From contig DATLZU010000011.1 in the NCBI GenBank assembly GCA_035573855.1, positions 81,750 through 145,749 of the forward strand: 64,000 nucleotides of DNA, written 5' to 3'. Each line of letters opens with the position of its first letter. Within the stretch, counting starts at the first letter, position 1. The stretch comes from DATLZU01 sp035573855 (lineage in GTDB: Bacteria; Nitrospirota; Nitrospiria; Nitrospirales; Nitrospiraceae). A model generated the notes under the pieces. The model was not told the origin of the DNA. It ran no database searches and saw only the letters and a program-made list of their open reading frames with translations. The translations under genes and the position numbers were made by a program. Positions 50,452 to 60,994 of this stretch are shown piece by piece.

Positions 50452-50763
50452 CTAGAGGGAGAGAACGGGAGGAGGACCGCGGGAAGCAGGAACCTTACTG
50501 GCTCCCTCTGAAGGCTCTTGAAAGATCGGGAGACTGCCGAATGTCAGCGGACCGACACCGACTTGAAAGACGACCGGAATCCCTCCGAACACATGACCCG
50601 CCGCGCACATCCAGGCGCAGATCCCGGTGCTGTGCAGGCCGGCCGCGTGGTGCGCGGCATGCTGGAGGTCATGCGCGACGGCGCTGCCGGTGGCAGCGAC
50701 GAGCATCGTGACGACTGCGACGACCAGCAGCCAGGCTGTCGAACTGAGAAGAGAACGCCTCAT
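50452..50763 (-). CDS. Small membrane protein with CAWxCxA motif (copy 2, DUF2946-like)
   Basis: A 103-residue protein. Seen: an N-terminal membrane/signal segment (STAWLLVVAVVTMLVAATGSAVA), a histidine-rich stretch (HDLQHAAHHAAGLH), GICAWMCAAGHVF, and a C-terminal RGPPPVLSL. It shares layout and the CAWxCxA motif with the gene at 45058-45429 but differs in length, so they are distant paralogs flanking the operon. The start is ATG at 50763. The 243-base gap that follows before the outer-membrane barrel gene holds no gene I can see and may contain that operon's promoter. Confidence 0.65.
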   Translation of the reverse strand: MRRSLLSSTAWLLVVAVVTMLVAATGSAVAHDLQHAAHHAAGLHSTGICAWMCAAGHVFGGIPVVFQVGVGPLTFGSLPIFQEPSEGASKVPASRGPPPVLSL

Positions 50764-50849
50764 GAGCTTCCGGCTCTGATCGCTGAAACGGCAACCGCGC
50801 TGCATGGTAGCAAAGTGGCTGTGGTCTCGTCAAAGCCGCCGGAGTCGAT

Positions 50850-51887
50850 TCACCGCCCTCCCTGTCCCACGATCCGTTCGACCCGGTCGTCTTTTCCCCC
50901 GAGCTCGCGGTATTTCCGGTACTGAGCGAGGGCCTTGCCCGCATCCTTGCGATGCAACTCGTAAAAGACGCCCAGATTGTAATGGGCTTCGACGAAGTCC
51001 GGCTTCAACGCGATCGCGGTTTCGTATTCGCGCTCGGCCTCGTCCAACTTATTCAGACTGGTATAGACGACACCCAGGTTCATGTGGGCCTCGGCATACT
51101 CGGGCCGCAATCGGATGACTTCCTGAAACTCCTTCGCGGCATCCGCGAGCCGTCCCTGGCTGCGGTAGATAAACCCGAGGTTGTAATGCGCATCGACCAG
51201 GTTCGGCTTCGCCGCAATCGCCTGCCGATACGCGTAGGACGCTTCGACGAGATCGTTCGCCCGCTCGGCGAGACGTCCCAGCAGATACCAGCCATCCGCA
51301 TGTGTGGGACGGGTTTTGACGAGCTTCCGCAGAAGCTCCTGAGCGCGGCGGCTGTCGCCCTGGGCGTCGTAGAGGCTCGCCACGCTGAAAATGGCGTCGA
51401 CGTGATCCTGGCGGAAGCCGAGCAGCGCTTCATACGTGCGGATCGCCGCCGCGCGGTCGTGACGCGCCTCATATAGTTTCGCCAAATCCAAATAGGCCTC
51501 TTCGTCGCGCGGCGCGACTGCGATGGCTCGCGTCAGCGCACGCTCGGCCTCGGCCGACTTGCCTTGCGCGAGGTAGACATCGGCCAGATGGTTCAGGACC
51601 TCGACCGAATCAGGCCTGAGCGCGAGCGACCGTTGAAGCGCCTCAGCCGCCTCGACCGGTTGTTTCTTGCCTTGGAAGTAGACGAGCCCGAGCAAGTGGT
51701 AGGATTCAGCGGAGCGGGGATCGATTGCGAGGGATTGCTTCAGCGCGTCCACGGCGCCGTCGAAGTCTCCTTGACGGAATAGGTCGGACGCTCGGTCATA
51801 GTGCCGCTTGGCGGCGTCGGGCGGGGCGCCGTAAGCGGCACCCATCAATGCAAGACTCACGATCAATGTTCTGAAAAACGGCCGCAT
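50850..51887 (-). CDS. Exported tetratricopeptide-repeat protein
   Basis: A 345-residue protein. Seen: a signal peptide (RTLIVSLALMGAAYGAPP) followed by about nine TPR units, for example YDRASDLFRQGDFDGAVDAL, HLLGLVYFQGKKQPVEAAEAL and AEAHMNLGVVYTSLNKLDEAE. The last unit is followed by a short charged tail. TPR proteins act as scaffolds for protein complexes; the export signal places this one in the periplasm or as an outer-membrane-associated factor. I chose ATG at 51887; an in-frame ATG at 51968 would give an atypical N terminus. It runs divergently from secA and may belong upstream of the CAWxC gene unit. Confidence 0.85.
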   Translation of the reverse strand: MRPFFRTLIVSLALMGAAYGAPPDAAKRHYDRASDLFRQGDFDGAVDALKQSLAIDPRSAESYHLLGLVYFQGKKQPVEAAEALQRSLALRPDSVEVLNHLADVYLAQGKSAEAERALTRAIAVAPRDEEAYLDLAKLYEARHDRAAAIRTYEALLGFRQDHVDAIFSVASLYDAQGDSRRAQELLRKLVKTRPTHADGWYLLGRLAERANDLVEASYAYRQAIAAKPNLVDAHYNLGFIYRSQGRLADAAKEFQEVIRLRPEYAEAHMNLGVVYTSLNKLDEAEREYETAIALKPDFVEAHYNLGVFYELHRKDAGKALAQYRKYRELGGKDDRVERIVGQGGR

Positions 51888-52116
51888 GAGTCTCGGCCAT
51901 CGTTGTCTTTGACCCGGCATGACGCCCGACGCCTTCTCTGTCGTCCGTTCGCTCGCGCAGCCGGACACCGCGAACCGATCCCGATGGTGCTCGGACTATA
52001 GCCGGAGCGAGAGATGAAAGCAACGGACCGGTTTGCCGTAGGATTCCCGCAGGAATTGCTGTATACTTTCTTCGCTCTGTACGATCGTTCACCTCTAACG
52101 CGGTCGACCGACGCCT

Positions 52117-54822
<2,706 letters not shown>

Positions 54823-54967
54823 AGCGCTCAAATCTTGTCTCTCGCCTCTCGCCACGCTTGGTTTCGACGTTTCCTACCTTGACTTGGCTTTGTGACAGAA
54901 GCTAATGTAGGTTACTTTTGGGCTTGAGACGGGAGGGCGACGCTTGCCCTGAAGTCGACCGGCGCTG

Positions 54968-56179
54968 ATGAGCGAGAAATCGTTGAGCAGCGGACAACCG
55001 GACCTGATCGCAGAGATCGCGGCGGAAATTTCTGATACGGGGCCGATCCCTTTTGCCCGGTTTATGGAGCTTGCGCTCTACCACCCGCGGTTCGGGTACT
55101 ACATTCGTCCGGCGGACGGTCCGGAGATCGAACGCATCGGCTGGTCGGGCGATTTCTATACGAGCTCGGATGTGCATCCCCTGCTCGGGCGGGCGCTGGC
55201 CAGACAGATCCGGCAGATTGACGACCTGCTCGATCGTCCGGCTCCCTTCACTGTCATCGAGATGGGCGCGGGCAAAGGCCTCCTCGCCCGGCACATCTTG
55301 GACGCGTGCGCGGGCGAACCCGTTTCCTTTTCGAATCGCCTCCGCTATGTCCTGATCGAGCGCAGCCCGGCCATGCGGGAACTGCAGCGCCGGAACTTGG
55401 CGCCCCATCTCACCCTCCCTGCTCGGGTTTCCTGGGTCTCCGGTCTGTCCGATTTCCCGGATGCAAGCCTCATCGGACTTTTTTTGTCGAACGAGCTGGT
55501 GGATGCGTTCCCCGTCCACCGCATCCAAGTCGTCGACGGCGAACCGAAAGAGATCTACGTCGATTATCGGGACGGGCGGTTTGTCGAATGTCTCTGTTCT
55601 CTGTCCACACCGGAGATCGAGACATATCTGCGCCGCGTGGGAACGGATCTGCCGTCCGGATATCGGACCGAGATTAATCTCGAAGCGCTCCGATGGATGA
55701 GAGAGGTCGCCCGTGTCATGAATCGCGGCGTTGTCATCACCGTCGATTACGGTCACAGCGCGCAGGACTTCTTCGCGCCCGAGCGACACCGGGGAACGTT
55801 CCTCTGCTACTACCGTCAGATGGCGTCGGAAGATCCGTACACCCGCGTCGGCGAGCAGGACATGACTGCCCATGTCGATTTTACTAGTTTGGCGACGGTC
55901 GGCGAAGAAGCGGGGCTCGCGGTGACCGGGTTCACCAATCAGATGAGTTTCCTGATCAGTCTGGGAGCCGAGCGTATGCTTGACACGCTCGATCCCGAGT
56001 CGCCGGAGTTTCGGGCCGCGCTGCATCTGCTCAGGCCGGAAGGCATGGGCCGCACGTTCAAGATTCTCGTACAGCATAAAGGCATACCCCGGCCGGAGTT
56101 GGAGGGACTGACGTTTAAACCGTTCTTCGGATCGGCGCTCGTGGCGGCCAACGCCGCCGCGAACACGCCGAAGTCGTAA
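54968..56179 (+). CDS. SAM-dependent methyltransferase, MidA/NDUFAF7 family
   Basis: A 403-residue methyltransferase of the MidA/NDUFAF7 (DUF185) family. Seen: the family start with PIPFARFMELALYHPRFGYY near residues 24-43, the GDFYTSSDVHPLLGRALARQI block, SAM motif VIEMGAGKGLLARHIL near residue 96, FLSNELVDAFPVHRI, and ITVDYGHSAQDFF. The mitochondrial member dimethylates an arginine (R85) of NDUFS2, the NuoD homolog, to aid complex I assembly. This gene ends 14 bases before nuoA, so it is likely part of the nuo operon, and the NuoCD of this window keeps the target LHRG arginine. Confidence 0.93.
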   Translation: MSEKSLSSGQPDLIAEIAAEISDTGPIPFARFMELALYHPRFGYYIRPADGPEIERIGWSGDFYTSSDVHPLLGRALARQIRQIDDLLDRPAPFTVIEMGAGKGLLARHILDACAGEPVSFSNRLRYVLIERSPAMRELQRRNLAPHLTLPARVSWVSGLSDFPDASLIGLFLSNELVDAFPVHRIQVVDGEPKEIYVDYRDGRFVECLCSLSTPEIETYLRRVGTDLPSGYRTEINLEALRWMREVARVMNRGVVITVDYGHSAQDFFAPERHRGTFLCYYRQMASEDPYTRVGEQDMTAHVDFTSLATVGEEAGLAVTGFTNQMSFLISLGAERMLDTLDPESPEFRAALHLLRPEGMGRTFKILVQHKGIPRPELEGLTFKPFFGSALVAANAAANTPKS

Positions 56180-56193
56180 GCTGTCGGCTCATA

Positions 56194-56565
56194 ATGAGCA
56201 ACGAATCCGTTCCGCTGAATTATATCCCGATCCTGGCTTTCATCGCCATCGCGCTGGCGTTCGGCATGATGTCGCTGTTGATCGGCTGGATCGTCCGCCC
56301 GCATCGACCATATCGGGCCAAGCTGGTGCCCTACGAGAGCGGGAGCCCGTTATTCCAGGATGCCCGCGTGCCGTTCCCGATGCGATACTACATCATTGCG
56401 ATGCTGTTCGTGATCTTCGATGTCGAGATCGTGTTTCTCTATCCCTGGGCCGTCGTGTTCAGGCAGCTTGATCTGGCGGGCGTCCTCGGCATGGGGTTTT
56501 TCCTACTGATCTTGATCGTCGGCTTCTGGTATGAATGGAAAAAAGGGGCGTTGGAGTGGGATTGA
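56194..56565 (+). CDS. nuoA: NADH-quinone oxidoreductase subunit A
   Basis: A 123-residue membrane subunit of complex I with three transmembrane helices. Seen: IPILAFIAIALAFGMMSLLIG (TM1), PYESGSPLFQDARVPFPMRYYIIAMLFVIFDVEIVFLYPWAVV (TM2 with the acidic E of FDVEIVF), and LGMGFFLLILIVGFWYEWKKGALEW (TM3). YESG and RFxxxYY-type residues are the family's signatures. It belongs to the proton-translocating membrane arm near the quinone site. It begins 14 bases after the MidA gene and 77 bases before nuoB. Confidence 0.97.
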   Translation: MSNESVPLNYIPILAFIAIALAFGMMSLLIGWIVRPHRPYRAKLVPYESGSPLFQDARVPFPMRYYIIAMLFVIFDVEIVFLYPWAVVFRQLDLAGVLGMGFFLLILIVGFWYEWKKGALEWD

Positions 56566-56642
56566 CCGGCATCGCAGCCGCGATGCCGGAATGATGAATT
56601 CCGATCTCTTGGTTTCAGGTCATTCCTCTTTTCTCATGCCAC

Positions 56643-57137
56643 ATGGGAGCGAACGCAGTGAGCGTCTTAGAGCGGCAGCTTGAACCGAACATTCTAACCA
56701 CCAATCTAGACGCCTTCGTGTGCTGGGCGCGGAAGTCGTCGCTGTGGCCGATGACGTTCGGATTGGCCTGCTGCGCGATCGAGATGATCGCCACCGTGTC
56801 GTCCCGATACGACATCGACCGTTTTGGCGCGGGCGTGTTCCGCGCCTCCCCGAGGCAGTCAGACCTGATGATTGTGGCCGGTACGGTCACGCGGAAAATG
56901 GCACCGGTGATCCGCCGCATTTACGACCAGATGGCCGAACCGCGCTACGTGATTTCGATGGGATCCTGTGCCACGTCCGGCAACCACTATAACAGTTACA
57001 GCGTCGTTCAAGGCGTGGATCAGATCGTGCCAGTGGACGTCTACGTCCCCGGCTGCCCGCCCAGACCGGAAGCGTTGCTGGACGGCCTGCTCAAGCTGCA
57101 GGAAAAAATCCAACGGGAGAAGGTGTTTGTGAAATGA
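56643..57137 (+). CDS. nuoB: NADH-quinone oxidoreductase subunit B (N2 cluster)
   Basis: A 164-residue peripheral-arm subunit that holds the terminal [4Fe-4S] cluster N2. Seen: cluster cysteines in GLACCAIEM, GSCATSGN and PGCPPRPE, the RQSDLMIVAGTVT block, and SVVQGVDQIVPVDVYVPGC. All four cysteines are present. The sequence resembles the NuoB of typical 14-subunit complexes. The 69-base spacer to nuoC is GC-rich and can form stems. Confidence 0.97.
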   Translation: MGANAVSVLERQLEPNILTTNLDAFVCWARKSSLWPMTFGLACCAIEMIATVSSRYDIDRFGAGVFRASPRQSDLMIVAGTVTRKMAPVIRRIYDQMAEPRYVISMGSCATSGNHYNSYSVVQGVDQIVPVDVYVPGCPPRPEALLDGLLKLQEKIQREKVFVK

Positions 57138-57206
57138 TCCGCGAGACGCGCGGGATCGGCGATTCTCGCCCGTCGCGCGAGTCGCGCGCCTCTCGTCAAT
57201 GAGACC

Positions 57207-58955
57207 ATGCATCCAGTTCTCGAACGGCTGAAAACACAATTTCCTGACGCGGTCCTCGCGGTTCAGGAAGACCGGGATCGAGCGGAACTCTCCGCCCGCG
57301 TCGCCACCGACCGTATCGTGGACGTGGCGCGGTTTCTTCACGATGATCCGGCGATGGCGTTTGATCACATCACGGATGTGTGTTCGGCCGACTTTCCCGA
57401 CGACCTCGAGCGGTTCGAAGTAATCTACCACCTGCTGTCGTTGCCGCATCGCCGGCGCATTCGGCTCAAGGTCCGCGTCACGGAAGACAATCCCAGCATT
57501 GATTCGGTCACCGGCATTTGGAGAGGCGCGGAGTTCATGGAGCGGGAGGTGTACGACTTGATGGGCATCCGCTTCAACGGACATCCGGACCTGCGCCGCA
57601 TCCTCATGCCGGAGGATTACGACGAAGGCTACCCGCTCCGGAAAGACTTCCCGACCGAAGGCAAGGGTTGGCGCAGTTCCTTCGAATTCATCCCCCGGCT
57701 CGACGAGCCGCCTGTCGCCGTTGAAAGCGAGATTCCCGAAGACCGCAAGCATCCTTTCGTGACCGCCGACGGGGCCGGATCGTCCGTCCGCAAGGAGGAG
57801 TTGCTGCTGAACATGGGGCCGCAACACCCCAGCACACACGGCGTGCTGCGGGTGGTGCTCGAACTGGACGGCGAGCGGATCGTCAAGGCGACGCCAGATC
57901 TCGGCTATCTGCACCGTGGCGTGGAAAAGCTGGCGGAGGGACTGCACTACCTGCAGATCATCCCGCATACCGATCGGCTCGATTATGTCTGCGCTATGGC
58001 GAACAACTACGCGTACGTGCGGGCTGTCGAGAAGTTGGTGGGCATCCAGGTGCCGGAACGCGCCGAATATATCCGCACGATCGTCGCGGAGATGCAGCGG
58101 GTAGTCGGCCATCTGTTCTGGCTGGGTACGCAAGCGCTGGACATCGGCGCGATGACGGTCTTCTTCTGGACGTTTCGCGAGCGTGAAGCGCTGTTGGACA
58201 TGTTCGAGAAGCTCTGCGGCGCGCGGCTGACGTTGAACTATTACCGCATCGGCGGCGTGGATGGCGACTTCACGCCCGAACTGGTCGCGCGGCTGAAGGC
58301 GTTCCTCGACACGTTCTACGACAAGATCCACGAATATGACACGCTGCTCGCGTCGAACCGCATCTGGCTGTCCCGCACGAAGGACGTGGCCGTCATCTCC
58401 GCCGAAGACGCAATCAATTTCGGCCTCACCGGGCCGGTGCTGCGCGGCTCCGGGGTAGCGTACGACGTGCGGAAATTCGAGCCTTACGGCGTGTACGACC
58501 GGGTGGAGTGGGAGGTGCCGGTCGGCAAGCACGGCGATACCTACGACCGGTACTGGGTGCGCATGGAAGAGATGCGGCAGAGCTGCCGGATCATCCGCCA
58601 ATGCCTGGACCAGATGCCGCCCGGCCCGATCATGGCTGACCTCCCGCAGGTCATCCCACCACCCAAACCCAAGGTCATGCGGGACATGGAGAGCCTAATC
58701 CATCATTTCATCATCTTCACGCAAGGCTTCAAGCCGCCGAAAGGCGAGACCTATTGTGCGTCGGAAGCGCCGAAAGGAGAACTGGGGTTCTTTATCATCA
58801 GTGATGGAAGTCCCCGGCCCTATCGGTTGAAGATCCGGGCCCCGTCGTTCGTCCACATGGGCGCCTTCGACCACATGGCGCGAGGCTATCTGCTCTCGGA
58901 CATCATCACGATCTTCGGCACCTACGACATCGTGATGGGAGAATGCGACAGGTGA
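57207..58955 (+). CDS. nuoCD: Fused NADH-quinone oxidoreductase subunits C and D
   Basis: A 582-residue fusion. Residues 1-185 are NuoC (ERFEVIYHLLSLPHRRRIRLKVRV, EREVYDLMGIRFNGHPDLRRILMPEDYDEGYPLRKDFP), and about 195-582 are NuoD (NMGPQHPSTHGVLRVVLELDGE, YLHRGVEKL, and VFFWTFREREALLDMFEKLCGARL; then APKGELGFF and MGECDR at the end). The fusion is known in enterobacteria and others. The arginine in YLHRGVEKL corresponds to NDUFS2 R85, the target of the MidA/NDUFAF7 methyltransferase encoded just upstream. NuoD shapes the quinone cavity with NuoB. Confidence 0.97.
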   Translation: MHPVLERLKTQFPDAVLAVQEDRDRAELSARVATDRIVDVARFLHDDPAMAFDHITDVCSADFPDDLERFEVIYHLLSLPHRRRIRLKVRVTEDNPSIDSVTGIWRGAEFMEREVYDLMGIRFNGHPDLRRILMPEDYDEGYPLRKDFPTEGKGWRSSFEFIPRLDEPPVAVESEIPEDRKHPFVTADGAGSSVRKEELLLNMGPQHPSTHGVLRVVLELDGERIVKATPDLGYLHRGVEKLAEGLHYLQIIPHTDRLDYVCAMANNYAYVRAVEKLVGIQVPERAEYIRTIVAEMQRVVGHLFWLGTQALDIGAMTVFFWTFREREALLDMFEKLCGARLTLNYYRIGGVDGDFTPELVARLKAFLDTFYDKIHEYDTLLASNRIWLSRTKDVAVISAEDAINFGLTGPVLRGSGVAYDVRKFEPYGVYDRVEWEVPVGKHGDTYDRYWVRMEEMRQSCRIIRQCLDQMPPGPIMADLPQVIPPPKPKVMRDMESLIHHFIIFTQGFKPPKGETYCASEAPKGELGFFIISDGSPRPYRLKIRAPSFVHMGAFDHMARGYLLSDIITIFGTYDIVMGECDR

Positions 58956-58960
58956 ATTCC

Positions 58961-59007
58961 GAGTGCTGAGTGTTGAGTGGCAACTCAGAATTCAGAACTC
59001 AGCACTC
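58961..59007. repeat. Inverted word repeat between nuoCD and nuoE
   Basis: GAGTGCTGAGT (58961-58971) pairs perfectly with ACTCAGCACTC (58997-59007), with further repeated ACTCAGAAYTCAG words between. It can form a stem-loop right after the nuoCD stop. The words resemble those at 26244-26295. Confidence 0.8.
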
Positions 59008-59023
59008 AGAACTGGATGCATAG

Positions 59024-59548
59024 ATGCTCCTGGAAAAATACAAATCGGAAATAGACGCCATCCTGTCCCGCTACCCGGTTCGCCGCTCGGCTCTATTGCC
59101 GCTGCTCAACCTGGCGCAGCGGGAGGAAGGTCACGTGAGCGAGGCGGCGATGAAGGAAATCGCCGGCATCCTCAACCTGACGCCGCCTCAGGTGTATGAG
59201 ACGGTCACGTTCTACACGATGTTGAGGCTGAAGCCGGTGGGAAAGTTCCACATTCAGGTATGCAAATCGCTCATGTGCGCCTTGGTCGGATCCGACACGC
59301 TGCTCGGCTGGCTCCGCGCCAAGTTGGGGATCAAACCGGGGGAAACCACCCCGGACCGTCTGTTCACGCTCAGCACCGTGGAGTGCCTGGCCGCCTGCGG
59401 AGCCGGGCCGATGATGCAGATCAACGATGACTATTACGAGAACCTGACCGAAGAGAAAGTGGACCGGATCCTGATGGATCTGATACGCAACGGCACATCT
59501 CCTTTGAAGAGCGGGCCGTTTATGCTGCCAGAACCTCAGAAGACGTAA
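59024..59548 (+). CDS. nuoE: NADH-quinone oxidoreductase subunit E
   Basis: A 174-residue subunit of the NADH-oxidising module, with a thioredoxin-like fold carrying the [2Fe-2S] cluster N1a. Seen: AMKEIAGILNLTPPQVYETVTFYTMLRLKPVGKFHIQVC, with the cluster ligands in VCKSLMCALVG and VECLAACGAGPMMQIND. All four cysteines are present. It precedes nuoF by 48 bases. The start is ATG at 59024. Confidence 0.96.
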   Translation: MLLEKYKSEIDAILSRYPVRRSALLPLLNLAQREEGHVSEAAMKEIAGILNLTPPQVYETVTFYTMLRLKPVGKFHIQVCKSLMCALVGSDTLLGWLRAKLGIKPGETTPDRLFTLSTVECLAACGAGPMMQINDDYYENLTEEKVDRILMDLIRNGTSPLKSGPFMLPEPQKT

Positions 59549-59596
59549 CCGGTTAGTCGTTATTCGTGGCTTGCCCGCGGTTAACGAGGCAACGGA

Positions 59597-60937
59597 ATGC
59601 CGCCTTACGAACCGATTCTTCTGAAGAACATGCTCCAGCCCGGCTATACGGGCTCATTGGCGGACTACGAGCGGACGGGCGGATACCAGGCGCTCCGCAA
59701 GACGCTCGGCAAAATCGCGCCGGCGGACGTGACGGCGATGGTGGTCAAGTCCGGATTACGGGGGCGCGGCGGCGCGGGGTTCCCGACCGGCATCAAATGG
59801 GGATTCCTGCCCAAGGACTATCAGGGCCCTCGTTACCTGTGCTGCAACGCGGACGAGAGCGAGCCTGGCACGTTCAAGGACCGCCAACTGATCGAACGCG
59901 ATCCTCACCAGGTCATCGAGGGCATCCTGCTCGCCTGTTACGCCATCGGCGCCGAAACCGCCTACATCTATATCCGAGGGGAATTTGCCCTGGGCGCTGC
60001 GATCCTGGAGCGGGCCTTGGCAGAAGCCAGAGCGGCCGGCTATGTTGGCCGGAACATTCTCGGCGCGGGCGTCACGATCGACATTTGGGTCCACCGCGGA
60101 GCCGGCGCTTACATTTGCGGGGAAGAGACGGCACTCCTGGAATCCCTCGAGGGCAAGCGGGGCCTGCCGCGGGTGAAGCCGCCGTTCCCGGCCACACACG
60201 GCCTGTACGGCAAGCCGACTGTGGTCAACAACGTCGAAACGCTCGCGAACCTGCCGCATATTGTCAACCGCGGCGCCGAATGGTTCGCCTCGATCGGTTC
60301 GCCGCCGAAGAGCACGGGCACCCGCATCTTCTGCGTGAGCGGCCACGTACGGCGGCCCGGCAATTACGAAGTGCCGATGGGGATCACATTCCGCGAGTTG
60401 ATCTTCGAGCACGCCGGCGGCATGCGCTCGGACAAGGCGCTGAAGGCGTTCATCCCGGGAGGCGCATCCGCGCCGTTTTTGACGCCGGAGCATCTCGATG
60501 TGAAGATGGACTTCGAGTCTGTGGCCCAGGCTGGATCAATGCTGGGATCGGGTGGAGTCACAGTCATGGAAGAAGGCACCAGCATGGTCTGGGCCGCGTT
60601 GCGCCTGATGGAGTTTTTCTACCACGAGTCCTGCGGCAAGTGCACGCCGTGCCGGGAGGGGAGTTCGTGGTTGGTCCAGACCATGCGCCGGATCCTCGCC
60701 AAACGCGGCCGCCGGGAGGACCTTGAAACCTTGACCGATCTGTGCCAGAACATCGCGGGCCGTACGGTCTGCGCGTTCGGCGACGCCGAGGTGGCGCCGA
60801 TCCTGAGCACTCTGAAATACTGGCGCCACGAGTACGAGGAGTTGATCCGGGAGGCGGAATCGTTGGGCCTGGCTGGCATCCCCGAACTGGTCATGCCGGC
60901 AGCGGCACGGCACGAACCTCACAAGTTCGAGGTGTGA
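59597..60937 (+). CDS. nuoF: NADH-quinone oxidoreductase subunit F (NADH/FMN-binding)
   Basis: A 446-residue subunit that binds NADH, FMN and the [4Fe-4S] cluster N3. Seen: SGLRGRGGAGFPTGIKWGF near residues 50-70 (FMN/NADH loop), CCNADESEPGTFKDR, GAGAYICGEETALLESLEG, and ESCGKCTPCREGSSW with CQNIAGRTVCAFGD (N3 ligands). The length and motif order are those of standard NuoF. Its last codons and stop lie inside an inverted repeat (60913-60943). Confidence 0.97.
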   Translation: MPPYEPILLKNMLQPGYTGSLADYERTGGYQALRKTLGKIAPADVTAMVVKSGLRGRGGAGFPTGIKWGFLPKDYQGPRYLCCNADESEPGTFKDRQLIERDPHQVIEGILLACYAIGAETAYIYIRGEFALGAAILERALAEARAAGYVGRNILGAGVTIDIWVHRGAGAYICGEETALLESLEGKRGLPRVKPPFPATHGLYGKPTVVNNVETLANLPHIVNRGAEWFASIGSPPKSTGTRIFCVSGHVRRPGNYEVPMGITFRELIFEHAGGMRSDKALKAFIPGGASAPFLTPEHLDVKMDFESVAQAGSMLGSGGVTVMEEGTSMVWAALRLMEFFYHESCGKCTPCREGSSWLVQTMRRILAKRGRREDLETLTDLCQNIAGRTVCAFGDAEVAPILSTLKYWRHEYEELIREAESLGLAGIPELVMPAAARHEPHKFEV

Positions 60938-60943
60938 GGTTCG
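60913..60943. repeat. Inverted repeat across the nuoF stop codon
   Basis: CGAACCTCACA (60913-60923) pairs perfectly with TGTGAGGTTCG (60933-60943), with nine bases between. The TGA stop of nuoF at 60935-60937 lies within the second arm. Confidence 0.8.
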
Positions 60944-60994
60944 AGACGAAGACACGAACGGAGATCTAGAACCCTCGCCCTTCGAACCTGACAG

